Shown: piece by piece, positions 1-8,756 of the stretch
Numbering within the stretch: the first letter of the stretch is position 1
Layout of the letters: every line of letters starts with the position of its first letter
Source of the DNA: Nautilia profundicola AmH
GTDB taxonomy: Bacteria; Campylobacterota; Campylobacteria; Campylobacterales; Nautiliaceae
Direction of reading: 5' to 3'
Length of the DNA stretch: 64,000 bases
NCBI RefSeq assembly: GCF_000021725.1
Contig: NC_012115.1
Location: 1,255,408-1,319,407 of the forward strand
The notes under the pieces: generated by a model
Told to the model about the DNA's origin: nothing
The model's input: only the letters and a program-made list of their open reading frames with translations
Databases searched by the model: none
Translations under genes and position numbers: made by a program

Positions 1-460
1 ATACTTTGTTTTTTTCATTGTTTGATGTCTCTTTCTTATGAAACATATCCAAAATTCTATCTTCGAAAAGTAAAAAAACACTCCATAAAAACAAAACGAA
101 AATAAGTAAACCTACTCCTGCTATACCAATGTAATTTTTCAATGTTTCCACAAATAAATTACCTATAACACCTTTATGAAACATCGCTGCCTGTAAAAAC
201 AGCAAATCGAAAAATAAAAATACCCCGCCTAATACTTTCATTGAGATATCAGCATCAAATCTTTTTTTGTATCCTAAATATAATAATATTCCCAATAAAA
301 TCGGAAACACGTAAGCTAAATAAGCAAAAAGCTTAAAATCCGCATTTCCCAAAAACTCTCCGACTTTACCAACAATAGAAGGTTGGGGTAAAATTGTGGC
401 TATTAACAAATAAATAATTAATGCAAATAGAAAAATATAAATACTTTTACGCAAACTCAT
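1..460 (-). CDS. ftsK: DNA translocase FtsK, N-terminal membrane part (partial)
   Basis: The frame is open from an ATG at 460 to the left edge, giving about 153 residues of an incomplete protein. It shows several hydrophobic helices: residues 5-24, then around LFAYLAYVFPILLGILLYLG, a third near GGVFLFFDLLFL and a fourth near GVGLLIFVLFLWSVFLLF. This is the four-helix N-terminal module of FtsK, the septal DNA pump that clears chromosome termini during division. The motor domain would lie outside the window. The call rests on the membrane pattern and on the neighbour flgL, because ftsK and flgL are adjacent in Campylobacter. Without the motor domain the identity stays tentative. Confidence 0.68.
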   Translation of the reverse strand, partial: MSLRKSIYIFLFALIIYLLIATILPQPSIVGKVGEFLGNADFKLFAYLAYVFPILLGILLYLGYKKRFDADISMKVLGGVFLFFDLLFLQAAMFHKGVIGNLFVETLKNYIGIAGVGLLIFVLFLWSVFLLFEDRILDMFHKKETSNNEKNKV

Positions 461-548
461 ACCTTTTTTATGTAGAATTTTATCACAAATTAGGAATTGT
501 TGCAGATGAAAGAGCCTTAAGGAGACTCAACCCTTCATCCACCCATCA

Positions 549-3161
549 TTATAAATAATTAAGAAGCGTTAAATTATTAACTTTAGCTATTGAAGCAAGC
601 AGCGCCTGATATGATGTTTGTAATGAATTCAATCTCATTGTAGCCTCACCTAAATCCGTATCTATATTATCAGATTGTAATTGTTGAACGTTAAGTGTCA
701 GCATATCCGTTCTTTCAATTGTTAATCCGAATTCATTACTTACCGCACCTATTTTGGCGTGTGAACGTCTTACGTGGTCTGTTAAATGATCAATCGCTTC
801 TATCGCACCCTGTATTCCGAAGCTTCTCGGATTTTTTTCACTGTCTGGGTAATTGTTTCCGTTTTTTACTGCATCTATCGCTTTTTGTAATGTATCAAAA
901 AAATCTACCTGTGGTTCATCTATTGTTACTGCATTATTCGCTTGAAAATATAATGAATTGTTGTCTGTATAAATGCTCAAATCTATATTTGTGGGATTAT
1001 TTGAATTGTCTTTTAAATAAAACTTTCCTTTGTCATCCATACCCGTAACAACTTGTTCTTTTGCAGCGTTTATTGCATTATTATAATCATCTGCAGTATT
1101 TGAGGCAGGTAGATTACCGCTTGTAAGCATAGAAACCACATCTCCGAGCTGTTTATATGTCATACCTTTTTGTAAAACTTCTTTTTGACAAACTTTACAT
1201 GTATCAGGGTCCATTTGTGTAGTAGTTGTAATAGTATCGTGTGCAGGGGTCAAACTCCCATCGGGTTCATAAATATCATATACTTCGTTAGAATCCCTAA
1301 CACCATCATTGTTAGTATCAATCCAAAAGTTACTCAAATGCCCATCAGCATCCGGAGTGTCCCGAAGAGTAATTACTGCAGTTTTAAGTTCACCGTTTTT
1401 ATCTCTAAATTTTATTTTTATTTCCTGTGGCATTTCATCTGTTCCCATTGTATCGGCAATAGAAGCATTGTCAGTTGCATATGTTTGAGCCAAAGGATTT
1501 TTTTCAACAATTTTCTGTCCGTCTTTATATGTGATTTTATAATCTTTTATAATTTGCGATACATTCGAATTAATTTCATTACCGTTTTTATCCATGTATA
1601 TTTTTTGAAAATTCGCAACATCTTTGCTTGCAAACACTTGAAGAGAATTATCACTTGAATCAAATGCGTTAATGTTTATTTTTAGATTTGAAGATTCTGT
1701 TGGATCTGAAATACTTTTATCATAAATAACCAGTTCACCGTTCTGTAAAGCCACATCAACATTTCCAAAATTATTTTTTATCTGATCTATTAAATCCTGC
1801 ATGTTTGTGGATGAATCAATATTTAAAGTAACATTTACACTGTTTCCCGATGTATCTGTTCCGGTTAATGTTAAATGATCTAAATCCTGAATAGTCCCAT
1901 CAATATCTCTTACTCCCTGTTCTCCCAACACATTAAACAATGTATCACTTGGTAAAGCATCTCTTTTTGTATCCAAAGTTTTAAATTTACTTCCGAATTT
2001 TGATATTCTATTATCAAAATAGTCATTATTAGATTGGATGGCTGATAAATTCCTAATAGCATTAAAATCGCTTTTTTGAAATTCGACAATATAATCCCCG
2101 TTCTTTACAAGATCTTCCACACTTGGTTCGTCTTTATCACTTGCAACCATATAAAAATCGGTAAGCATTTTACCCGTTTGTATATCTTTTATCTGAATTT
2201 GACCCATATCATTCAAACTTACATCTACCATTTTTGTAGTAGGTGTATTACCATAGATTTCTCCTATTTTCTCAAGTAAATCATTTACATTATCCGAGTT
2301 TTTAAGAGAAATTTTTTCATTTATCAAATCACCGTTTGCCTTCTTACCTTTTATATAAAAATAACTTGTTCCGTCACTATAAGTATCGGTATTAGGATCA
2401 TAAATATCTTCAACACCGGTTAACATTCTGATTTGGCTATCACCCGTTATCGGTTCATTTACGGGATTTTCTTGAGAATCAGCCACTTTTCCGTGTTCTT
2501 TTATAGATTTATCGATATATAATTTTCCATCTGAACCTCTTACAACGAACTGAGGATTTGCTTTCATTTTATCGTATTGAACAACATTAGTGGATATATG
2601 TTTTGAATAGTCATTATCGCGTCCAAGGAAAAGAGTAACACCGTCAATATTGTATTCCCTCTCAACTCCAGCACCTAAAAAAGCTTTTACTTTATCCGCA
2701 TTACCCTGATAATCAAAATTATCATTTATTGGCTTTGTGCTAAACTTACTTCCGCTAAACAAATATTTTCCGTCTATTGAAGTGTTTGCCAAGTCTTTTA
2801 AATGCTGAAGTTCTCCTTCAAGTTCACTAACAATAGCACTTCTACTTGTTTCATCGTTTGTATCGTTTGCTGCTTTAAGTAAATTGGTTTTAAAACTTCC
2901 GAGTGTCGAAACGAAATCATTTAAAACAGTATCGGTTTCATTTGCAAACGTCTGGGCAAATGAAGCAGATGTCTTTATCTGCGTAAAAGAATTCATTTCT
3001 TCATTTAGTTTTAAATATTTAGTATAAACGACCGGGTCTTCGTACATATTTTGAATTTTTACACCTGTTGATATTTGTGTCTGAACTTTATTTAATTCAG
3101 AAAGCGTTCTTTGCTGATTTAATATAAAATTATTATATTGCGTAAATTGAGTAACTCTCAT
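549..3161 (-). CDS. flgL: Flagellar hook-associated protein 3 (FlgL)
   Basis: This is the junction protein between hook-filament adaptor FlgK and the flagellin filament, exported by the flagellar type III system. The N-terminus (MRVTQFTQYNNFILNQQRT) and the C-terminus (residues 800-870, ending NNLTLLNYL) are the paired coiled-coil D0/D1 segments of the flagellin superfamily. I start it at 3161 because AAGGAAGG lies just upstream; a longer frame from 3194 has no such site. At 870 residues it is much larger than the roughly 300-residue enterobacterial FlgL, as is usual in Campylobacterota, where the central domain is expanded. The central part carries a CKVC pair, unusual for an exported flagellar protein. 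An AAATCGGC stretch upstream (3206-3213) could be a sigma-28-like -10 on the minus strand, but no well-spaced -35 was seen. Confidence 0.9.
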   Translation of the reverse strand: MRVTQFTQYNNFILNQQRTLSELNKVQTQISTGVKIQNMYEDPVVYTKYLKLNEEMNSFTQIKTSASFAQTFANETDTVLNDFVSTLGSFKTNLLKAANDTNDETSRSAIVSELEGELQHLKDLANTSIDGKYLFSGSKFSTKPINDNFDYQGNADKVKAFLGAGVEREYNIDGVTLFLGRDNDYSKHISTNVVQYDKMKANPQFVVRGSDGKLYIDKSIKEHGKVADSQENPVNEPITGDSQIRMLTGVEDIYDPNTDTYSDGTSYFYIKGKKANGDLINEKISLKNSDNVNDLLEKIGEIYGNTPTTKMVDVSLNDMGQIQIKDIQTGKMLTDFYMVASDKDEPSVEDLVKNGDYIVEFQKSDFNAIRNLSAIQSNNDYFDNRISKFGSKFKTLDTKRDALPSDTLFNVLGEQGVRDIDGTIQDLDHLTLTGTDTSGNSVNVTLNIDSSTNMQDLIDQIKNNFGNVDVALQNGELVIYDKSISDPTESSNLKININAFDSSDNSLQVFASKDVANFQKIYMDKNGNEINSNVSQIIKDYKITYKDGQKIVEKNPLAQTYATDNASIADTMGTDEMPQEIKIKFRDKNGELKTAVITLRDTPDADGHLSNFWIDTNNDGVRDSNEVYDIYEPDGSLTPAHDTITTTTQMDPDTCKVCQKEVLQKGMTYKQLGDVVSMLTSGNLPASNTADDYNNAINAAKEQVVTGMDDKGKFYLKDNSNNPTNIDLSIYTDNNSLYFQANNAVTIDEPQVDFFDTLQKAIDAVKNGNNYPDSEKNPRSFGIQGAIEAIDHLTDHVRRSHAKIGAVSNEFGLTIERTDMLTLNVQQLQSDNIDTDLGEATMRLNSLQTSYQALLASIAKVNNLTLLNYL

Positions 3162-3271
3162 AATCCTTCCTTGGACTTTTTTGTAATAAAGCAATTTCTA
3201 TTCCTAAATCGGCAAAAAACAAAAAAAAATAAAAACCTGCACTTTAACATCTTTCAAAATATATCTACACA

Positions 3272-3289
3272 ATAGTGTCTGTCACTGTA
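3272..3289. repeat. Short palindrome of the GTGYCWGRCAC type
   Basis: ATAGTGTCTGTCACTGTA is an imperfect palindrome between flgL and xseA. Related copies occur at 37451-37470, 38310-38330 and 46065-46084. It resembles REP-like elements mobilised by IS200-type (RAYT) transposases, but no such transposase lies in this window. Confidence 0.45.
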
Positions 3290-3413
3290 TTAATTAATTT
3301 TCTTTGAGCAAATATTTAATATTGTGAGTATCCTCTTATCATCCTACAACATTTTAATCTTTTTGTACTCCCTTCTTTACACTTATTAAAAATTATTTCG
3401 TGAGGATGAGTTT

Positions 3414-4751
3414 TTAATTCTCTATTTTCTCCAAAGCTTTAGATTTTATCAACACATCCGCATTGCTCACATCGAAAATATCTCCTATTTTTAACTCTTT
3501 TAAATCTATGCGTTTGCCGTTTTTAGTAATTTCCGCAAATCCTTTTTTTTCTCTTTTTTTGGGATTGAGTGTTTCATATGCGCTTTTAAGATTGATAAGT
3601 TCTTTTTCTTTAGAGGATATAATTTGAGCCGTTTTGTTTTTAAATGTACTTTTTAAAAGCTCTATTTCTTTTTCAAAAGAGTTTATTTTAATTACCGGTG
3701 AGAGTGAAAAAAGTATATTTTTTAGCTCATTCAGTTCTTTTTCTTTTTTTTGTATCTGATTTATATATGAATGGTTAAATCTTTTTAAAAGAAGCTCACA
3801 TTCCTGCAGTTTCATATCAAGCTTTTTGACAGGTGAGGATGCGTTTAAAAGTTCTCTTATATGAATAAGCTCTCTTTCTTTTTTTTGGATCAGATGAGAT
3901 ATTTTATAAACAAAAGCGTTTTTCATTTCATCAAGCATTAAAAGTATTTCGTTTTTATCCGGAAGCGCGATTTCCATTGCGTTACTCGGCGTTGCAGCTC
4001 TCACATCCGCAACAAAATCACTTATTAAATAATCAATTTCATGACCTACTGCTGAAATAATAGGAGTGGATGCGTTATAAACCGCATCAGCCACAACTCT
4101 TTCGTTAAAAGGCCATAAATCTTCCTTGCTCCCTCCCCCTCTGCCTATGATTATCAAATCAAATCCGCTTCCGTCTTCAAAAACAAATTCATCCGCAAGT
4201 TTTATTTTCATCGCTATATCTTCCGCGGCCCCATCACCCTGCACAAGTGCGTTGAAAAGATATATTTCCGTCAATTGCCATCTTTTACCGGCAACCCTTA
4301 GCATATCCTGAAGAGCCGCTCCCGTAGCGGACGTAACTATCGCAATACGTCTTGGGAATCTCGGTATCGACTTTTTTCTCGCCTCATCAAAATACCCGAG
4401 CTTGCTAAGTTCTTCTTTTAATTGCTCGAACGCTTTTTGAAGAGCACCGACTCCGCTCGGTTCAATACTTTGAGCTATAATTTTATATTCACCTCTTGGC
4501 ACATATACACTGAGTGCACCATAAACATAAACTTTTTCACCCTCTTTTAGTCTGAATTTCATACGTGTGAGATTACTTTTCCACATTGCACAGTTTATAG
4601 ACGAGTTTTCATCTTTAAGTGTGAAATATAGATGCCCTGAAGAGTGATATACCACCTTACTGATTTCGCCTTCAACAAGCACTATCTCAAAATGAGATTC
4701 TACTATACTTTTTATCTGATTATTAAGCTGTGTTACACTGATTGGTGTCAA
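3414..4751 (-). CDS. xseA: Exodeoxyribonuclease VII large subunit
   Basis: This is the large subunit of exonuclease VII, which degrades single-stranded DNA in both directions together with the small subunit XseB (not in this window). An N-terminal OB-fold occupies about residues 1-100. The catalytic part follows with the family signatures GRGGGSKEDLWPFNE and GHEID. After it come repeated heptad-rich segments (about 265-400), each opening with a variant of ELIHIRELLNASSPVKKL, which form the long helical arm. At 445 residues it is close to the family norm. The ATG overlaps the alr stop by 4 bp, so the two genes are translationally coupled. Confidence 0.95.
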   Translation of the reverse strand: MTPISVTQLNNQIKSIVESHFEIVLVEGEISKVVYHSSGHLYFTLKDENSSINCAMWKSNLTRMKFRLKEGEKVYVYGALSVYVPRGEYKIIAQSIEPSGVGALQKAFEQLKEELSKLGYFDEARKKSIPRFPRRIAIVTSATGAALQDMLRVAGKRWQLTEIYLFNALVQGDGAAEDIAMKIKLADEFVFEDGSGFDLIIIGRGGGSKEDLWPFNERVVADAVYNASTPIISAVGHEIDYLISDFVADVRAATPSNAMEIALPDKNEILLMLDEMKNAFVYKISHLIQKKERELIHIRELLNASSPVKKLDMKLQECELLLKRFNHSYINQIQKKEKELNELKNILFSLSPVIKINSFEKEIELLKSTFKNKTAQIISSKEKELINLKSAYETLNPKKREKKGFAEITKNGKRIDLKELKIGDIFDVSNADVLIKSKALEKIEN

Positions 4752-5722
4752 ACTGTTTTCCTTTTAATTCTCGGAGAGATCTTTACAAGAATATCGTATG
4801 TAATGGTGTCGAAGTTTTTTACAAATTCTTTGACGTCATCAAACACAACAACCTCTTTTTCAAAACACCCTTTTATAATCATAGAATCCATTGAAATTTT
4901 ACCAAGAGCTTCGGCATCTTTTAACTTACATCCGTTTTTAAAATAAGGAAGCCCGTCTCCGTAACCTACATCTATTGTCGTAACTTCAATATCCTCATCA
5001 CTCATATATATTTTATTGTACCCGCAGCCCCATCCTTTTTTCAAAATCCTGCTTGATAATACATCAGCTCTTAACTCCATTACAGGTTTATATCCTTCAA
5101 TTCCGCCATATAATGCAATTCCAGGCCTTACATAATCAAACGTATCCGGAAGTTTATCAAGAGCATATGAGTTTGCAATATGAAAATACGGGATTTTTAT
5201 TTCATTTTCTTTACAAAAAACTTCTACTCTGTTTTTAATTTTTTTAAATCTTTCATATTGTATAAACATATCGTTCGCCGTCTCATCCGAACAGCAAAAA
5301 TGCGTAAACACTCCTCTTACTTCAAATTCTTTATCTTTAATAATCTTCAAAGCTTCTTCAAGCTCGTCCATTAAAATACCGTTTCTGTGCATTCCGGTAT
5401 CTATTTTTAAATGAATATACGGGTGTCTGTTTTTTTTGAGCTGCTTTAAGGAGTTTATACAATATGAAAAATTTTTTGCACTTCTTCCGGTATGCGGGAA
5501 AAATATAATTATTTCTTCAAACAGGCTTTTAATTACTTCCGCTTCGTCATTGTTTTTAACACAAACTTTATTTATACCCCATTCTTTAAGCATTTTAGAA
5601 AAACTAATAATTCCATGCCCGTATGCGTTATCTTTAATTACCGCTAAAATATTAGGATTTATTTTCGAGATTTTATTTAGATTATCAAAAAGATTTTGTT
5701 TGTGAAGATAAACAGTAGCCAT
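4748..5722 (-). CDS. alr: Alanine racemase
   Basis: This PLP enzyme converts L-alanine to D-alanine for peptidoglycan. The PLP lysine is K30 in the signature AVIKDNAYGHG. The substrate-side motif DTGMHRNG and the C-terminal GYGDGLPYF region are present, and the second catalytic Tyr is likely the one in CGYNK. At 324 residues it is shorter than the usual 350-370, with the loss spread over loops rather than at one end. The start at 5722 lies 100 bp from the rpsR stop. xseA follows with a 4-bp overlap. Confidence 0.94.
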   Translation of the reverse strand: MATVYLHKQNLFDNLNKISKINPNILAVIKDNAYGHGIISFSKMLKEWGINKVCVKNNDEAEVIKSLFEEIIIFFPHTGRSAKNFSYCINSLKQLKKNRHPYIHLKIDTGMHRNGILMDELEEALKIIKDKEFEVRGVFTHFCCSDETANDMFIQYERFKKIKNRVEVFCKENEIKIPYFHIANSYALDKLPDTFDYVRPGIALYGGIEGYKPVMELRADVLSSRILKKGWGCGYNKIYMSDEDIEVTTIDVGYGDGLPYFKNGCKLKDAEALGKISMDSMIIKGCFEKEVVVFDDVKEFVKNFDTITYDILVKISPRIKRKTV

Positions 5723-5734
5723 AATAAGCCTTTA

Positions 5735-5820
5735 ATTTAAGTAGTGAAGACTGTTAAGGTTTTGGGTGTTAAAATTATAACAACCCTATTTTAACCTCAA
5801 CAATCTTCAAAAAGTTTATA
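5735..5820. repeat. Intergenic GTTAAGG / CCTTAAC-type dyad
   Basis: The left half carries top-strand units (CTGTTAAGGTTTTGG) and the right half carries their complements (CCTATTTTAACCTCAACAATC). Together they form a loose inverted repeat between rpsR and alr. The same style of repeat recurs at 7025-7145 and 23816-23945, and inside the gene at 20172-21212. Confidence 0.5.
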
Positions 5821-5822
5821 AA

Positions 5823-6107
5823 TTACTTAGTTTTAAGAGGTTTAATTGCGTCGAACGGATTTTCGATTACTCTGTGTCTATCTACTACGTAAGGGATAAG
5901 TGCAACTTGTCTTGCTCTTTTAATAGCTTTAGTAACCATATCTTGGTGTTTTTTACAAGTACCAGTAAGTCTTCTTGGCATAATTTTATATCTCTCAGAT
6001 AGAGAATATTTAATTAAATCAAGATCTTTATATCCGATGAAATCTACTTTCATTTCGCAGTATTTGCATCTTTTTTTTCCGTATTTTTTCTTTGGATCTG
6101 CTGCCAT
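5823..6107 (-). CDS. rpsR: 30S ribosomal protein S18
   Basis: S18 binds next to S6 on the platform of the small subunit. The conserved core [16 protein letters not shown] and the basic segment [13 protein letters not shown] are present. The N-terminus has a CKYC pair that, with the later Cys of GTC, resembles the zinc-ribbon form of S18. At 94 residues it is a little longer than typical because of the basic N-terminal stretch. It is the last gene of rpsF-ssb-rpsR, 10 bp after ssb. Confidence 0.97.
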   Translation of the reverse strand: MAADPKKKYGKKRCKYCEMKVDFIGYKDLDLIKYSLSERYKIMPRRLTGTCKKHQDMVTKAIKRARQVALIPYVVDRHRVIENPFDAIKPLKTK

Positions 6108-6117
6108 TATTTATCCT

Positions 6118-6591
6118 TTAAAATGGTATTTCTTCGTCATCGATATCGATTGACGGAATATTGTTTTGATTTTGTTTTTGTTGCATCTGTGGCTGAGCCG
6201 TCGGCTGCTGCGGTTGATTATATGAAGGTGTTGATTGTTGGTATCCGCCTTCATCTCCGCTGTTTTTATTCTCCATAAACTGCACTTTTTCTGCAACTAT
6301 AGAATGTTTGCTGCGTTTTTGTCCGTTCCCATCTACCCATTGGTCAAGAACTAAACGACCTTCAATTAATACTTTTCTACCTTTTCTAAGGTACTGGTTG
6401 GCTATTTCGGCACTTCTTCCGAAAACAGTTATATCAATAAACATAACCTCTTGTTTGTTTTCTCCGGTTACGTTATCTTTAAATGTTCTATTAGTAGCCA
6501 GTCCGAATTTGGCAATAGCTGTTCCCGTAGGCGTATATTTTAATTCAACGTCACGTGTTAAGTTTCCTACGAGAATAACTTTATTATACAT
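6118..6591 (-). CDS. ssb: Single-stranded DNA-binding protein
   Basis: SSB coats single-stranded DNA during replication and repair and recruits partners through its tail. The OB-fold fills residues 1-105 (MYNKVILVGNLTRDVEL at the start, VLDQWVDGNGQKRSKH near its end). A Gln/Pro-rich linker with repeated QQP runs follows. The last residues are the classic acidic partner-binding tip, DDEEIPF. The gene sits between rpsF and rpsR as in Campylobacter, and its start overlaps the rpsF stop by 8 bp. Confidence 0.97.
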   Translation of the reverse strand: MYNKVILVGNLTRDVELKYTPTGTAIAKFGLATNRTFKDNVTGENKQEVMFIDITVFGRSAEIANQYLRKGRKVLIEGRLVLDQWVDGNGQKRSKHSIVAEKVQFMENKNSGDEGGYQQSTPSYNQPQQPTAQPQMQQKQNQNNIPSIDIDDEEIPF

Positions 6592-6919
6592 TTTTTACCA
6601 TCTCTTCCCAGCGTTTGATTTCTTTTTTGTTTTCATATTTAACAGTCATGAATCTTAGTAGATCCTCGTTATATCTCATTTGTCTTTCAAGCTCAAGTAC
6701 TGCGCTTGCAGGTGCTTTATAATAAACTATGTAATAATCACCTCTTTCAAATTTAGCAATCGGATATGCAAGTTCTCTTACACCGATTTTATCTAATGCT
6801 GCTACTTCTCCACCGTTTTCTTTGATAACGTTTTGGATGTTTTCTACATTCTTAGCTCTCTCTTCATCTGTTAGAGTAGGCTTAAGAATAAACATCGTTT
6901 CATAATGTCTTAAACTCAT
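6584..6919 (-). CDS. rpsF: 30S ribosomal protein S6
   Basis: S6 forms a heterodimer with S18 on the small subunit platform. The start MSLRHYETMFILKPTL at 6919 is chosen because AAGGAG lies 5 bases upstream. A frame opening at 6961 would add 14 residues from the leader, which look non-coding and contain a hairpin. The product is 111 residues, with the usual ferredoxin-like pattern and the YYIVYYKAP strand. It heads the rpsF-ssb-rpsR operon. Confidence 0.96.
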   Translation of the reverse strand: MSLRHYETMFILKPTLTDEERAKNVENIQNVIKENGGEVAALDKIGVRELAYPIAKFERGDYYIVYYKAPASAVLELERQMRYNEDLLRFMTVKYENKKEIKRWEEMVKNV

Positions 6920-6941
6920 AAATTCTCCTTCTGGCTTTTTA

Positions 6942-6967
6942 GCCCCTGCTTTTTGGAGCAAGGAGGC
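6942..6967 (-). promoter_or_regulatory. Candidate leader hairpin upstream of rpsF
   Basis: Read on the minus strand, GCCTC pairs with GGGGC (one G-T pair) outside a CT bulge, and TGCT pairs with AGCA around a CCAAAA loop. It lies between the promoter and the rpsF RBS. Position suggests autoregulation by a ribosomal protein, but I could not match it to the known S6:S18 leader motif with its CCG bulge. Confidence 0.35.
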
Positions 6968-6988
6968 GTTTTTAAATTTTGAGGCGTT

Positions 6989-6994
6989 ATTATA
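6989..6994 (-). promoter_or_regulatory. -10 element for rpsF-ssb-rpsR
   Basis: A perfect TATAAT on the minus strand, about 70 bp upstream of the rpsF start, is preceded by a T/A-rich run without a clear -35, as is usual for Campylobacterota housekeeping promoters. The octamer AACGCCTC occurs twice just downstream of it (complement of GAGGCGTT at 6981-6988 and 6963-6970). Confidence 0.55.
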
Positions 6995-7024
6995 CTATAT
7001 TTTTATATAAATGTAAAATAACTA

Positions 7025-7145
7025 ACATTTAATAAGTTGTTATGGTTTTAAAGTTTAAAAAGTTTTTAAAGCTGAACTAAATAACCATAAAAACTTTAAT
7101 AACCTCCACAGCACTAAAAAACTCTTGCAACCTCAACAATCTCTA
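7025..7145. repeat. Intergenic GTTAAGG-type dyad
   Basis: GTTGTTATGGTTTTAAAG units on the left are mirrored by ACTTTAATAACCTCC and CAACCTCAACAATC on the right. It occupies the space between the acyl-CoA synthetase stop and the rpsF promoter. Same family as 5735-5820 and 23816-23945. Confidence 0.5.
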
Positions 7146-7151
7146 TAACTT

Positions 7152-8708
7152 TTAATTTTTATTTATATACTCGTCTATTTTATCTCTTAATACTCTTTTT
7201 AAAACTTTACCAGTTGCGTTTTTCGGAAGTTCTTCTACAAAATAGATGTGCTTTGGTACTTTATAGTTTGCAAGGTGCTGTTTTAAAAATCTCTTAAGCT
7301 CTCCTTCTTTTATCTCGGCCCCGTCTTCAAGCTCTATAAACGCAACCGGAATTTCACCGCTTTGCTCATCTTTCATTCCGACAACCGCACACTCTTTCAC
7401 ACCGTCGTATTTTAAACATATCTCTTCGATTTCACGCGGATAAATATTTACACCTTTAGAAATTATTAAATCTTTCTTTCTGTCAAGTATATAAATATAT
7501 CCGTCTTCATCCACTTTTCCTATATCACCTGTTAAAAGCCAGCCGTTTATAATTGTCTCGGCCGTTGCGTCTTCACGTTTATAATATCCTTGCATTACGT
7601 TGTCGCCTTTGACGATAATCTCACCCGGCTCTCCTACTGGCACTTCCATAAGCTCATCATTTACAATTTTAACTTCTACACCAGGAATTGCCGGTCCTAC
7701 CGAATACGGCTTTTGAAGTTCCGGTCTATTTACGGCTACAACTGGCGATGTTTCACTAAGTCCGTAACCCTCAAGAAGTTTTCCTTTTTTAAATTTTGCC
7801 GAAAATCTCTCAAGAACTTCTCCAGGTAGCGCTGCGGCACCTGAAATATAAAATCTCACTTTATTAAACCAATGGAAATAAAAAGGAAGTTTTGCACGGC
7901 TAAGTGCTGAATAAACATCAGGCACACCTGTAAAAATAGTCACTCTTTTAAGTAAAGTCTGTTTAATAATATTGCTAAAAGGCATAATCGAGCGTATTAT
8001 TACAACAGGAGCGGCATAAAACATAGGAAGAAGAATGTTAACCGTCAGCGTAAATGAATGGAACATAGGAAGATATGCGATAAATCTGTCTTTGTGATTG
8101 AGTTTTATAAGTTCGTTAACCCCGTAAATATTTGAAAAAAAGTTTTTGTAACTAAGCATTGCCCCTTTAGGCTTACCTGTAGTCCCTGAAGTATAAATAA
8201 TAACGGCTAAGTCGTCAATTTTCGGAAGTTCGCTAACTTCATGAGATTCAAAGTTTGAAAGTATTTCACTAAAAGAGATGTTGTCCGCATCTACTTTTTC
8301 CCAGTCCCCTTCCCATATTATTTTTTTAATATTCGTTTTATCCCTGATATTTTTGATAGATCCGGCAAGTTTGGCACTTGCCACCATCAATGTCGCTTCA
8401 ACGTCATTAACGATATACGCAACTTCTTCTTCTTTCAAAAACGTATTAATCGGAACAGCAACGGCGCCTAATTTTTGAATACCCAAAAGAGCCACGATAT
8501 ACTCAATAGAGTTTCCTACAAAAATAGGAACCTTGTCACCTTTTTTAACTCCTAAAAATTCAAGGGTTCTTGCAAACGTATCGACTTTTTTCTTTACTCT
8601 GCCCCAAGTTATTTTTCTGTCGTCAATAAAATAAGCGGTTTTTTTGGGATATTGTTTAGCATTCTTTTCCAAAATCTCATAAAAGTTATTATAATCGTAT
8701 TTAATCAT
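7152..8708 (-). CDS. Long-chain acyl-CoA synthetase (AMP-binding)
   Basis: This ANL-superfamily enzyme activates a fatty acid with ATP through an acyl-adenylate and transfers it to CoA. Motifs are clear: the P-loop IIYTSGTTGKPKGAM near residue 170, the GYGLSETSP region near 315, GWLLTGDIG near 395 and the hinge DRKKDLIISKG. The C-terminal Lys motif is PKNATGKVLKR. At 518 residues it matches FadD-type ligases, though substrate length cannot be read from sequence. It stands alone, divergent from flgS, and no other beta-oxidation gene is near, so recycling of free fatty acids into lipid is more likely than catabolism (inference). Confidence 0.88.
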   Translation of the reverse strand: MIKYDYNNFYEILEKNAKQYPKKTAYFIDDRKITWGRVKKKVDTFARTLEFLGVKKGDKVPIFVGNSIEYIVALLGIQKLGAVAVPINTFLKEEEVAYIVNDVEATLMVASAKLAGSIKNIRDKTNIKKIIWEGDWEKVDADNISFSEILSNFESHEVSELPKIDDLAVIIYTSGTTGKPKGAMLSYKNFFSNIYGVNELIKLNHKDRFIAYLPMFHSFTLTVNILLPMFYAAPVVIIRSIMPFSNIIKQTLLKRVTIFTGVPDVYSALSRAKLPFYFHWFNKVRFYISGAAALPGEVLERFSAKFKKGKLLEGYGLSETSPVVAVNRPELQKPYSVGPAIPGVEVKIVNDELMEVPVGEPGEIIVKGDNVMQGYYKREDATAETIINGWLLTGDIGKVDEDGYIYILDRKKDLIISKGVNIYPREIEEICLKYDGVKECAVVGMKDEQSGEIPVAFIELEDGAEIKEGELKRFLKQHLANYKVPKHIYFVEELPKNATGKVLKRVLRDKIDEYINKN

Positions 8709-8756
8709 ATTCTTCCTTTGATAAAATTATGAAAAATTATACCAAAAAGGTAAATT

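Noticed and set aside
6942-6967. rpsF leader hairpin as the known S6:S18 RNA motif
   Set aside because: The CCG bulge that defines that motif is not seen; only a CT bulge is present.
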